Assembly: GCA_033977485.1 (NCBI GenBank)
Contig: CM066987.1
Span: 48,487,033-48,551,032 of the forward strand
DNA length: 64,000 nt
From: Hydrangea macrophylla
Lineage: Eukaryota > Streptophyta > Magnoliopsida > Cornales > Hydrangeaceae
Direction: 5' to 3'
Under the pieces are notes generated by a model. That model was given only the letters and a program-made list of their open reading frames with translations. It did not search any database and was not told the DNA's origin. The position numbers were made by a program, and so were the translations under genes. Every line of letters begins with the position of its first letter. The stretch's first letter is position 1. Positions 22,274-34,542 of this stretch are shown here, piece after piece.

Positions 22274-24371
22274 TATATATATATATTTTTTTGGGGAGGG
22301 GGTGGTGTTATAGTACTTTCGATTATCCGTTTATTTTTTGTTGTACTATTTTGGTGGGTGTGTTGTGGTTGGACATGTTGGACAGTTCTTTATTTTGGTT
22401 AGTTTGGTTATGTATGAACATTATTTATCACTGCTGTTATTTTATTCCTTTACCATTCCAGTGGTTTATATTGTTTGGATCATGGTTTTTATTATTTTAT
22501 CTTTATCTACTGATCCTTGTTGTTTTGGAGATTGTGTTCTATATTTCTATGCCAGGTTGCTATGCTTGTTATCATCGCGTTGCTCTATACAGGTGATACC
22601 CATCTATTTTAGTTATTGAAAATCAACTTTTGGGGACTTTGTTGTTTTCAGTTGGGGGTAGGGGATACTAATAGATAGGTATACACCCGTAATAATCATA
22701 TTTTGCACTTGGATATGTCTTAAATTTAATTAGAATGCGGTCTGGTAAAATTTTGAAAATTTTTAATATTGAATCTTATTGATAGAATAATTCTGAATAA
22801 TCTCTCCTGCTTGTTACTTAGGCGATGACACATTTGTAGTATTCTCATCTTTTTATGGATTAAGTTCACGCGTTTTCTATTATCACTGAGATGGATTGCA
22901 TGTGTGAAGCTATTGTGTATCCAATACTTTTATGCACTAATTGGCAGCTATGTAGAAAACCTGAAAATTGAGTTAATATGACCATTGTGCCAAAAGAACA
23001 AGTAGTGGAAGCTAATAACCCTTAGTGAGCTATTGAGCCAATCGTCATTTCTGAGGGAATTCTCATACAATATTGGATGGTCTTTCTTGCGTATACTTAG
23101 TACATTCGTTGTAAATGTCTCAATTTTCTTTAAAAGTTTTGACTGCTTGTTAGAGGAGAACGTTCAGGATTTACCAATTACACTCAATGAACACTTAAGT
23201 GCTAAAAAATGAAAGTTGAGAAAATGATTTAAGCCATCGTTTACCCATTCTTTAACCTGATATATCTTTCACCTCCATTCATTGAAATGTTTCATCCCTG
23301 ATCCCACACCAACTAAAAATTTCCTATGTGATTACAAGAAGCCAAGTCCGTAAACAATACCTTGACCTCAATGAGCATTACTTTACATTTATTAAGAATG
23401 AGTCATCAAAGTATGTGAAATGGAAGGAAGTAGTTGTGGGACAATAATTAAAAAAAAAATGAATGATGAATGAAAGAAAGGAAAGAAAAAGAAGTGAACG
23501 GGAGAATGGCTTGAGATATGAAAAGAATAAAAAGAGAAGTTGAAATTCCATCACATACTGAAGGGCACATTCTTCTCGACAACACCCTCACCTAGTAACT
23601 AAAAGACGAAATTCAAAGTCTTAAAGATTCTCAACAATTAATTTGAACATGGAAGTGTGAATTGAGTTATCCACGGTATTTCGCTCCTCCAGTAAGTAGG
23701 GTTCTATTCATGAGACTATATACTCTTAAATGTCCGTTTTTCATAGAGTCAAGTATGGAAGCATTAGCACCCAGAATATCATCCTTATCAAAACTTTCAT
23801 ACGGTGTGCGATCATTGGAAAACAAGTTTCTGAGAGACGTTTTTTTTAGTGTGACCAATGTGAGAGTTGAGCTGAAATTGCGAGTTTTTCAAGGTGCAAT
23901 AGTCTAAATAACTCTTAATAGTGTTGGACGTATGGTTGTTAAACTCACACACACACGGGTTCATGATGGTGATACATATGTTATATTATACTTGGTGATA
24001 TAGGGGAGCATGTGGATTTCTTTCATGGGTTGATTGAGGATAGTATATCTCTGTAGAGTTAAAGTAACAGTTTAATGGAGGGAGAATTCTACAAGTTATT
24101 CTAAATCTTTTTGAGTTTAAAATTGGAGAATTTTGTGGGTATATTCACTGCAAACCCTCACGAGACAACACTCGTCCACTAGGGGGAACCTACGGGTTTA
24201 ACGGCTTGCTGCATTTGCTAAATGCAACCGCGATTCCTGCGAAAGTGAGTTAGGAGTTTTCTCACTATCTTAGTTTAGGTTGTTTTTAGTTTTCCTTTGT
24301 TTGTCTTAGTCGTGGTAGTATTAGCTTAGTAGTTTTTATTTTTGCTTTATCGCTAGGGACTAGCAATAAGC
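22274..24371 (+). other. 3' untranslated region of element C
   Basis: AT-rich non-coding region of 2.1 kb homologous to 908-3076 in element A. Contains an internal purine tract (AGTTGGGGGTAGGGG near 22650) and short TA and CA runs. No ORF here has support. Confidence 0.75.
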
Positions 24372-24384
24372 TAGTTGGGGGTTG
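24372..24384 (+). other. Polypurine tract of element C
   Basis: TAGTTGGGGGTTG immediately before the 3' LTR, identical to the tract at 3077-3089. Expected plus-strand DNA priming site. Confidence 0.72.
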
Positions 24385-25960
24385 TGCAAAGCGGGGGTAT
24401 TTGTAAAATACAACCGCGCTAAAAGGAAGAATTGCATTGGTTTTAATCACAACTTCCCGTTTTATCTGCAATTTGCACTACAATGCTAGTTTTCATACAA
24501 TGTGATTAATCTATGATAAGTTGTATTATTTTAGCTATTGTTTGTGCAGATCACTGTTGTGTGGACTAGAGAGATGAACATCAGGACAATTGGAATGCTG
24601 GAGTGCAAACAAAAGAATTCAAAGCTAAAGTTTGAAGTTCGAGCGATCGAAGATAGTTCGATCGATTGCAAGTTCGATCGCTTAAAGAAGGTTGAAGCGC
24701 TTGAGTTCCAAATGTTCAATCAATCGAGAAATGTTCGATCGATCGAACATGGTATTTTCAAAAACTTTCACGTACGCAGCAGTTGCGGAATTGTAACCCT
24801 AGCCTTTAGGTTTTCTATATATATAAGCATTGTATACGTCCCAATGGACGCTGAACTTTACTTTTAATCAGTTTTCGTAGAGAGAGATAGAGTTTTTGCT
24901 TGTTTTGTAGGTTTAACATTGGATTATGCTTAAGTTTTGAAGGATTCTACATTCAATACGAGTTTGTTAACATTCCAGGTTTCATATTATTGTTTATTTA
25001 CATTCTGCACTTAGTTAATCGTAGTTTAATCTTCAATCTCGTAGTATTGCATGCTAGAGAAGTTAAAATCACTAGTTTTCATAGTTTTCATGCAAAACTC
25101 ACATCCAAACAAAGCCTTAATATTTTCATATGATAAAAACCAGTCTGTGACACTCCAGACGATGTCTGAGTAGTCCTAAGGTTGGGAGAACACAATGAAA
25201 CAGTGATCTCTAGCCTCTGCCATGCAGCAGAATAAATCCTGTGTTCGATCGATCGGAGGTAGTTCGATCGATCGAACGCGCATCGATCGATCGAACTCTC
25301 TGATTCTTGAGGATGTTCCCTGCAGTGTTCCAGGACCTTCTATTTTAGAGATTTGTTATCATACTGCCCCCAAATGCTCAGTTTGTCAAAACAGTTTTTA
25401 AAATCAAGGCCCTAAGGCATTTTCTTTCAATATATTTTGCAAACCACCTTCAATGCTAACACCATTGTAGGTGCGAGTCTTAACTATTGAATTAAACCGC
25501 TTTCACGTGTTTCAAGTTAACTGTGATGAGATAGTCCCGGTCATGAAAGGGCTATGGATTCTTTATTTTCAGAGAAATACGGAAAACTGTGGGTAATATA
25601 CTCCTTAGTGCTTCAAAGTAGCTGCATGGTAGATGGTTAGATTATTATGGATTCGTGTAATCCCAACACTTTCTTCTTAAAGTTAAATCCTATTTTAGAG
25701 TATTGTTTTAACTAGCTAATTAGTTCTTTAGTTTAATCTGAATTGCTTTCGTTAGTAGTCTTAGTTTGTGGAACTTTGTGTTCTGCACCATTATTAAATC
25801 TTATTGATTTTTTTCTTTTTCTTTCTTTCTTTTGAGTTTAGTCTAAGTTAATAGGTCAACACCTTCTCTGTGGGATCGACCTGGTCTTAACCAGTTACTA
25901 CTTGCACGTCTACCTACACTTGGGTATTGCACAAGAGCACACATAAAAATTCTCGTGTCA
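24385..25960 (+). repeat. 3' LTR of element C (1576 bp)
   Basis: Aligns with 11942-13549; TATA-like box at 24815-24826, palindrome clusters at 24640-24750 and 25243-25296. Differs from the 5' LTR by scattered, mainly transition, changes and by loss of one palindrome unit. Confidence 0.92.
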
Positions 25961-28900
25961 GCAGGGAACGCTGCTGAAGTGTATTCCAAAGTGAAGGGAG
26001 CATTGCTGAAGTGTATTCCAAAGTGAAGGGAGCATTGCTGAAGTGTATTCCAAGCTCAAGGGAACGCTGTTGAATTGTATTCCCAAAAAGCAGGGAACAC
26101 AATAGAAGCGTATTCCAAACAACAAGGAACACTGCTGAAGCATATTCCAAAAAGGAGGGAATACTACTGAAGCATATTCCAAAATGCAGGAATGCTGCTT
26201 AAACATATTCCAAACTGAAGGGGACATTGTTGAAGCGTATTCCCAAAATGCAGGGAACACTATTGAAGAATATTCCAAAATGCAGGGAACTCTGTTGAAA
26301 AGTATTCCAAAGTTTAGGGAATGCTGCTAAAGCATATTCCAAAGTGAAGGGAACTCTGCAGAAACGTAATCAAAAGTGCAAGGAACATTGCTGAAGTTTA
26401 TTCCAAAATGCAGGGAACTCTGCTAAAGCGTGTACAAAAATGCAGGGAATGCTACTGAAGTGTATTCCAAATTGCAGGGAGCGCTACTAAAGTTTATTTC
26501 CAAACTGCATGAAAAGCTACTGAAGTGTATTCCAAAGTGCTGGGAACGTTGTTGAAGCATATTTCAAAAGTGCAAGGAACACTGCTCAAGCTTATTTCAT
26601 AATGCAGAGAACGCGGCTAAAGCGTATTTTAAATGCATGGAATGCTACTGAAGCATATTCCAAACTGAAGGGAACACTAATAAAGCGTATTCCCAAAATG
26701 ATGTATTCTAAAATGCACGAAACTCTATTGAAGCATATTCCAAAGTTTAAGGAATGCTACAGAAGCATATTTCAAAGTGTAGTGAATGCTCTTGAAGCAT
26801 GTTCCAAAATGCAGGGAAAACTGCTAAATCGTATTTTAAAATGCATGGGAACACTATTGAAGCGTATTCCAAGGTGCAGGTAACTCTGCTGAAGTGTGTT
26901 TAAAAATGTAAGGAATGCAATTGAATAGCATTCCAAAGTGCAGGGAACGCTACTGAAGCGTATTCCAAAGCTGCGAACTGTGCTAAATCGTATTACAAAA
27001 TGTAGGGAATACAGCAAAATGGTATTCCAAAGAGTAGGGAATGTTGCTTATGCATATTCTAAAAGTACAAGGAATGCTGCTGAAGCGTAATCTAAAATAC
27101 AAGGAACCCTATTGAAGCATATTCTAAAGTTCAGGGAATGCTACTGAAGCGTATTCCAAACTGAAGGGAATCTACTGTAGCGTATTCCAAACTACAGGGA
27201 ATGGTACTAAAGCATATTGCAAAATACAGGGAACACTGATAGTATTCCAAAATGTACGGAACTCTACTGAAGTGTATTCTAAAGTATAGGGAATGCTGCT
27301 TAAGTGTATTCCAAAATGCAAGGAACATTGCTGAAGCGTATTCCAAAGTGCATTAAACAATGCTAAAGCGTAATTCAAAGTGTAGGGAACGCTGCTTAAG
27401 CGTATTCCAAACTGAAGGGAACGCTACTGAAGCATATTCAAAAGTGCAATGAACGCTACTGAAGCGTATTCCAAAAAGAAGGGAACGCTGGTGAAGGGTA
27501 TTCCAAAAATGCAAGGAATGCTACTATAGCGTAATCCAAACTACAGGGAACACTGCTAAATCGTGTTCCAAACTTTAGGGAACGCTGCTGAAGCATGTTT
27601 TAAAATACAGGAAATACTACTGAAGCGTATTCAAAAGTAAAGGGAACGCTGCTGAAGCGTATACCCAAAATGCAAAAAACACTACTGAAGTATATTGTAA
27701 TGTGCAGGGAATGTTGCTGAAGTATATTCCAAAGTGCAGGGAACGCTATTGAAGCATATTTGAAAGTGCATGGAACGTTGTAGAAGAATATTCCAAAATG
27801 CAGGGAACTCTGCTGAAGCATGTGCGTAAATATAGGGAATGCTACTGAAGTTTTTTCCAAAGTGTTAGGAACGCTGTTGAAACATATTTCCAAACTACTG
27901 GAAATTTGCTGAAGTGTATTCCAAATTAAGGGAACACTGCTGAAGCGTATTCCCAAAATATAGGGAATGCTGCTAAAGCGTATTCCAAAATGAAGGGAAC
28001 TCTATTGAAGCATATTCCAAAGTGCAAGGAATGCTGCTGAAGCATATTCCATAGTGTAGGGAAAGCTGTTGAAGCATATTCCTATTTGTAGGGAACGCTG
28101 CTAAAGCGTATGCCAAAATGAAGGGAACACTGCTGAACCACATTTCAAAGTGCAGGAAACTCTACTAAAGCGTATTCCTAAATCCTGAGAATGTTGTTGA
28201 ATTATATTCCAAAGTGCAGGAAACTCTGCTAAATTATATTCCAAACTGTAGGGAATGTTACTGAATTGTATTCCAAAGTGCAGAAATGCAACTAATGCGT
28301 ATTCCACAAGTTTAGGGAGCTTTACTGAACCATATTCTAAATTGCAGGGAACACTATTGAAGCGTCCAAAGTGCGGGAAACGCTACTGAAGCATATTCCA
28401 AACAGAAGGGAACGCAGTAGAAGCGTATTCCAAATAGCAGGGAATGCTATTAAAGCATATTCCAAAATGCAAGGAATGCTGCTTAAGCGTATTCCAAACT
28501 GAAGGGAATGCTACTGAAGCATGTGCCAAAATGCAAGGAATGCTATTTAAGTGTATTCCAAAGTGCAAGGAACGCTGCTGAAGGGTGTTTCTAAACTACT
28601 AGAAAAGATGTGTAGTATACCCCAAAGTGCAAGGAACGATGTTTACACATATATCTAAAGTGTAGAGAATGCCGCTGAAGCGTATTTCATAAAGCAGGGA
28701 ACGCGGCTGTAGCATACTCCAAAATGTAGTGAACACTGCTGCACCGTATTCCAAACTGAAGGGAGCGCTGCTAAAGCAAATTCCAAAAATGCAGGGAACA
28801 TTGCTGTAGCATATTCCAAAAGTGTAGAGAACATTGTTGAATCATATTCTAAAATGCATGAATGCTATTGAAGCGTATTCAAAAATGCAGGGAATGCTAC

Positions 28901-29856
28901 TAAAGCTTATTCCAAACTGTAGGGAGCGCTGCTGAAGTGTATTCATAAAATGCTGGGAACGCTACTAAAGCATATTCTAAACTACATTGAATGTTGTAGA
29001 AGCCTTAATGCAGGGAACACTAGAAAAACGTATTCCAAACTGAAGGGAACACTGCTGAAGCGTATGCCCAAAATGCAGGGAACGCTGCTGAAGCGTATTC
29101 CAAAATGCAGGGAACACTATTCAAAATGTACAGAACGCTAGTGAAGTGTATTCCAAAGTACGGGGAACACTACTTAAGTATATTCCAAAATGTAGGGAAC
29201 ATTGCTGAAGCGTATTCCAAAGTGCATAGAATGCTACTGAAGCGTAATTTAAAGTGCAGGGAACGTTGTCGATGGATATTCAAAAGTGTAGGGAACGCTG
29301 CTTAAGTGTATTCCAAACTGAACAGAACGCTACTGAAGCATATTCAAAAGTGCAATGAACGCTGTTGAAGTGTATTACAAATAGAAGGGAACGCTGGTGA
29401 AGGGTATTCCAAAAATGCAAAGAACGCTACTGCAGCGTAATCCAAACTATGGGGAACACTGCTAAATCGTATTCCAAACTTTAGGGAATGCTGCTGAAGC
29501 ATGTTTTAAAATACTGGGAAATCTGTTGAAGCGCATTCTGAACTAAATGGTACGCTACTGAAGCGTATATCAAAAATGCAGGGAATGCTGCTGAAGCATA
29601 TCAATATGTGTAGGGAATGCTGCTGAAGCATATTCTAAAGTGCAGGGAACTCTACTGAAGCATATTTGAAAGTGCATGGAATGTTGTTGAAGCATATTCT
29701 AAAATGCTGGGAACTCTACTGAAGCGTATGTGCAAATACAGGGAATGCTACTAAAGTGTATTCCAAAGTGCTGGGAATCCTGCTGACGCATATTTTGTAA
29801 ATTACTGGAAAAGTTGCTAAAGTGTATTCCAAACTATTGGGAATGCTGCTGAAGCA
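25961..29856 (+). repeat. 32-bp satellite array, block 2
   Basis: About 120 tandem copies of the 32-bp unit. Units are diverged, but certain variant blocks recur at fixed larger distances (for example 27571 and 29475, about 1.9 kb apart), suggesting higher-order repeats. The block continues the phase of block 1 across element C. Confidence 0.92.
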
Positions 29857-31369
29857 TGTTGGTAAAAAACGGTTTGAATCAAAGTTTAAACGCGCAGCGG
29901 AAAAAGTCCAGTTATAAAAACTTTTGGTATCCCTGGATCTACTACTCGTCAACTCCTTAGATGTGTACAAGGGTGCAAGAATAATATACCTTAGGTCTTG
30001 AACCCAATTCTGAATATGGCTTCCTTTAGCAATGTCCAGCAGCAACCTCTAGGTGATTTTCACTCTTATGTCTCCTCGAACGCTTCCCAGAGAGGCTAGA
30101 GATGGTGGGATCTCTATTAGAGAGGATGAAGAAGGTTTGGGAAGCCTAAAACAGTTTCAGCAGCTTAGGGACGTTAAAACGACGAACTTCTTTCCCAGAA
30201 CGCAGCTGCCCTATTTATAGATTCCCAGAACCGACCTTACTTTCAATCGATCAAAGTGACTTCGATCGATCGAACCTTAGATCGATCGAACCAAGTTTGA
30301 TCGAGCGAACCTGTCTAGACTTCAATCGATCGAAACAACTTCGATCGATCGAACCAGTCTTGACAGCATCCCCATTTGCCTTTCCAAGCATTCTGACGGA
30401 GCTAAGAGTGGGACCTCCTAGGTTCTTAATTACTGGCTCCGATTAATTATTATTCCATCTAGTCAGTACTCTTGACTAAGGAATCAATAATTAATCAATT
30501 ATCATTAATGCCACTATAAAATGATAATTGCACTCCAGTGCATAAGAACATAATCACACATACATAAGTGATTGCTAGACTTGTATAATATGATATGGAT
30601 GTCCCTCTACCAGGCAGTATTCATATCTATCATTGGGATGTATGTGTTAAGATACTGTCGACCCAATAGTTAGTACATCTTATATTCCTCAAGTATCATT
30701 CACTATGATTGGATTACTAAACATGTCAACAATAACACTTTGTTGACAAGGCTGGCCAGCTCTCAGTAATCACTCGTAGTGACATTCTCGAGGGAATACT
30801 TACTCTTCGTTTTATAGAAGAGGGTAGAATTCCATCTTGACAATATATGTTCGTAACATTGTATACCTGATTTACCCAAGATACCCAAGTGTTGATCTTG
30901 CAAGACCTCACTGATTGGTAAGTCAAAGCAATCAAGCATACAACTTGTGTTCATAACTGTCTCGGGATTAAGGACATGTATCCCTATACAAGTTTTGAGT
31001 TCCTATTGACGGTGATAGCGTTTAGGTGTCAATAGGTTTAACTCAGGTCCGTCAATGCACCGAGTGCACTAGCATATTAACCAAGAGTCAAAGACTCTTA
31101 TGAATGAGATTCATCATTCTTCCCCTTAGACGTTAATCATGCTACAGTGTATACCTGATAAGTTATCCAGACTTATCATTCACTGTGACTTATTTGAAAC
31201 AACAAGGATTTGTGATTCATATTTCACATGTGTAATCGCATACACAAATGAACCACATGCAATGTTGTTTAAGGATTTAAGTCTAATATTCATCTCATGA
31301 ACTAACATGCATAAATGCATTTTGATATTCCATTGTCCAACTAACTGGTTTGAGGGCATATTCCCAACA
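29857..31369 (-). repeat. 3' LTR of the copia-type element (1513 bp)
   Basis: Nearly identical to 36350-37881 except scattered substitutions and one missing 19-bp palindrome unit. Contains a minus-strand TATA box (CTATAAATAG at 30220-30211) and the palindrome cluster 30244-30357 just upstream of it. Confidence 0.9.
30244..30357. promoter_or_regulatory. GATC-palindrome cluster upstream of TATA, copia-type 3' LTR
   Basis: Five or six copies or variants of TTCGATCGATCGAA lying about 25-140 bp upstream (minus strand) of the TATA box at 30220-30211. One unit fewer than in the sister LTR. Confidence 0.55.
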
Positions 31370-33699
31370 AACTCCCACTTGCACTCATAACCATATAGTG
31401 TTACAAACAAACACCAACATTGTTTAAGTGACTTGTCAAAATCCTTAACCCGTAAGGTTTTGCATAGGGACTGATGATCATCGACTGAAACAATCCATAG
31501 TAGAACATCTCCATGTTATACTATATCCCTAGACAAAAAGACGTCACCAAACATGTATCCAGTAAAGCTAATTCGAACATAGTCCAAAACAACATCATCT
31601 AGCATATGTGCTTTATGATAGTTCAGTGAACTGAACTTCCATTTGGACTGATATTTGTGAACAACCTCGGCGGTTTAACAGATATCCCATACCTAACATC
31701 ACATACAAGGTTTATCAACAGCCTAGGCTTATGATACTCCTTTCATGCGACCACTTTCATCTTGCATCCTAAGATTACAAGTCTTGAAAGAGCAATAGGT
31801 TATGTTCAAAAGGTGAATAACCTTTATCGAAATGTTCTACGTTGAATCTTGCCAGTAACTTTATGATACAGAAGTTTGAGATAATCTCATTACCTTAACT
31901 TTCCGATCTTGAATGAGCATAATCCAAAGATTATTGCTCGCCTCACCGAGATCATAAATATCAAATATACTGAAGAAACTTAACCTCAACCATTACACTA
32001 CTTTGACATCTCGTAATGATAAAGGTGTTATCATTATGGGGAACCATAATCACCACCACACTTCCTTAGTGCAAGGATCCTTTCATCCAGTTAAGCCACA
32101 TCCACACTTCAGAGAAATCCAAAGTATTTTGACCAATATGTCAAAACAGATGTGCTTATCTCTGGATGATTGCTTTAGTCCGTAGACTTATGCAAATCAT
32201 ATACCAGAGCTTCCTTATCACAAAACTTTATTGTACCAGGGGATTTCAACAACGTTGAGAATTCTCCCACTACAATGAAGCACCAATGTAGGAACGGATG
32301 AAGAGGTAGTAGATTTTAGTTCCTGATGATTTATAGGTTGCTTTAAGATATAAATAACTTTGCTCTTTTATATTATCTTTCCTTTGCAAAATTTGGTCTC
32401 CAACCAACTTTTGTTTTCTCTTGAAACACTACAGAAGTATTATACTTCTAATCCAGATTCAAAAGGCTCATCATTCCTTTACACCTTAGTGTTAGGCATC
32501 CTTATCCAAAGTTACCATGAGAAAGAAGTCCCATCATTTTCACAAGTTTTGGGGATGTCTATTGGAATGGTTCGCTTTTGAATAAGATCCAGTACATACA
32601 TTGTGTTTCCATCGAGAAAAACAAGGAACAGTAGTAACTCTAAATAACTCATCTCATGACCCAGTCGTATCTAAAAGAAGGTAGTTCCTTCTACCTGCTA
32701 CACCATCCCGTGGAGGCGCACTAGGTGTAGACGATCGAGAAAGAATTTTAATTCGTATCTCTTATAGACAATAAACACATTAGACAGATACTCACCATTT
32801 TGATTAAATCAAAAGCAACGATATTCTTTTACCAATTACTCTTCATTCCAAAACTTTTGAATTTCTTCAAAATTGAGGATGAAGGTGCAATAAGTAAATC
32901 TATATCAGTATCTAGAGTACCCAAAACCACTTTACAACTCTAATGTTTATTGGCCTGCATATGTGAGTATGCCCTAATTCTATTAATTCCTTGGTCGTGT
33001 GATATTTCAGAAGGAAAAATCACCTGATCACATTACCCTCTAAATAGGATTGACAAATAGGCAGTGGTCTTAGCTACCAAAAAAAAAAGTCTAGGATCCA
33101 ATCCTCTACTTCCTATTTATCCTATTTAGATTAATATGATCTGATCACGTTTACTCTCTAAATAGGATTTACAAATAGGCAATGGTCTTAGCAACCAAAA
33201 GAGTCTAGGATCCAATCCTTTACTCCCCATTTATCCCATTTAGATTTAATGTGATCTAACCTCTAAACCAAAGGATTTATAGAATTAGTTGAAGGTGCTA
33301 TCCTTTTAGATGGTAAAATACCCATGAGTTATTTAAATACTACGTTGGATAATTTATGAGAAACAAGAGTAAATCGGTGAGATACTTGCTTGACAAGTTA
33401 TTAGATCACATTAAAAGAACACTTTCTTTTAATCAACAATTTCAGTACCAAAATCAAAAGAATAAATTAATTCAAAACTGAAATCCATCTAATAACTCCA
33501 TAAGTTTTATTACAATATAAAACTGCTAATCTAATAGCAACTCTTGCATTAGATCCCAAAAACAATCAAGATCTTCAAATCACTGCACATTCTTATTTTT
33601 CCAATCCTCTGCAACAATTACAGATATAATCAAAAAATTAGAATCAGTGCCCCAAGTGGTTGAAGTATCAGTTTTTCAACTTACTTCAAAAACTAGTGA
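31370..33699 (-). other. Non-coding 3' internal region of the copia-type element
   Basis: 2.3 kb between gag and the 3' LTR where pol would be expected. I find no ORF over 75 residues and no RT, integrase or protease motif on either strand. Near 31370-31381 it contains the polypurine tract (minus strand AAGTGGGAGTT). Around 33039-33250 there is an imperfect tandem duplication of about 110 bp (two copies of TCTAGGATCCAATCC). Confidence 0.7.
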
Positions 33700-34542
33700 T
33701 TAGATCATACCTTGCCTTTTGGCAGTCAAGTATCCCACACAGTTCCTTTTCCAATGCCCTCTCACGCCACAATGGAAACACTTTTCTTTCGGCATAGCAC
33801 CATCCTTTCCCTTTCCAAGTCTTGCCTTCTTCCCAATAGTTGGGTTAGGCTCACCTATCCTTGAGCCTTGCTTTTCCTTTTCTAAACATGTGCCCTTAGG
33901 CTTAGTTCCAGAAGATGAAGCCATTCTAATGTTCTGAACATTTGACTCCTCTTTGACTATATCCATCGTTGCCTTAAGAGAGCTCATCAACACACTTGTT
34001 GAAAAAACTGTTTTACTCATTTTAAAAACCTTTTTTAATTCAGTGAATGATGAAGGCAACGAATGCAAGATTATGTCAACTTGAGTCTCACCATCAATGT
34101 CGAAACCCAGAACTTCCATTACTTTGAAATAAGTAATCATTTTAAAAACATGCTCTCTTATAGAAGTTCCTTCCAACATTCTGGTGTCCATGACTAACTC
34201 CAAGGCTCTAAGCCTTGCAGTTCGGCTCAGTTCCCCAAACATTTCCTCAAGGTTCAATATTATAGCACAGGCAGTGTTCAAAGGTTGATGTTGCTGCTTC
34301 AACACATCAGACAAAGAGTCTAAGATGCTAGAGCGAGCTATATCATCAAATTTTATCCACTACCAATATTCATCCGCAAGATCAGTTGGGGTGTCATGAC
34401 ATGGAATAGGTGGACAGGGAACGGTCAGAACGTATTTACATCCATTTGCAGTTAATAATTCATCCAGTTCTAGTTTCCATTCAACGTAGTTGTTTCCAAT
34501 TAGCTTATTCTGGATCATGGTTATAGCAAGTGGGCTAGACAT
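33700..34542 (-). pseudogene. gag of the copia-type element, one stop codon
   Basis: Copia-type gag of about 280 codons from ATG 34542: N-terminal segment KLIGNNYVEWKLELDELL (the conserved NY..W motif), then the core with LEEMFGELSRTARLRALE and VLGFDIDGETQVDIILHSLPSSF, and a CCHC zinc knuckle CFHCGVRGHWKRNC near the C-terminus. It ends only about 13 residues after the knuckle at TAA 33702-33700, with no protease following. A stop at 34362-34360, in the same frame, splits it after ADEYW. The protein would package RNA into particles; lacking pol, the element would need enzymes from a related copia element. Confidence 0.84.

Larger units (their letters stand above)
11942..25960 (+). mobile_element. 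Element C: complete Athila-like Ty3/gypsy retrotransposon (14.0 kb)
   Basis: Two LTRs (1608 and 1576 bp) starting TGCAAAGCG and ending CTCGTGTCA flank a tRNA-Asp primer site, gag, protease, RT, RNase H, integrase, two small ORFs, an env-like ORF and a polypurine tract. The flanks ACAGG (11937-11941) and GCAGG (25961-25965) are a 5-bp target duplication with one mismatch, inside the satellite. pol order (PR-RT-RH-INT) is gypsy-type and there is no chromodomain, as in Athila. The LTR pair differs by a few percent by eye. Gag-pol has at least nine in-frame stops and several frameshifts, so the copy is non-autonomous. Confidence 0.93.

Noticed and set aside
22021..22313. Leu/His-rich ORF (LLLLLLLLLLQVHPLLL) and other frames at the end of the env-like gene
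   Set aside because: It is the Pro/Ser/Ala-rich tail read in the wrong frame after a frameshift near 22020, not a membrane protein.
25961..29856. CRISPR-like array
   Set aside because: Repeats are contiguous 32-bp units without unique spacers and the setting is a plant genome.
32003..32581. Plus-strand ORFs of 60-73 codons in the copia-type element
   Set aside because: Short, no family resemblance, opposite to the element's coding strand and with random-looking composition.
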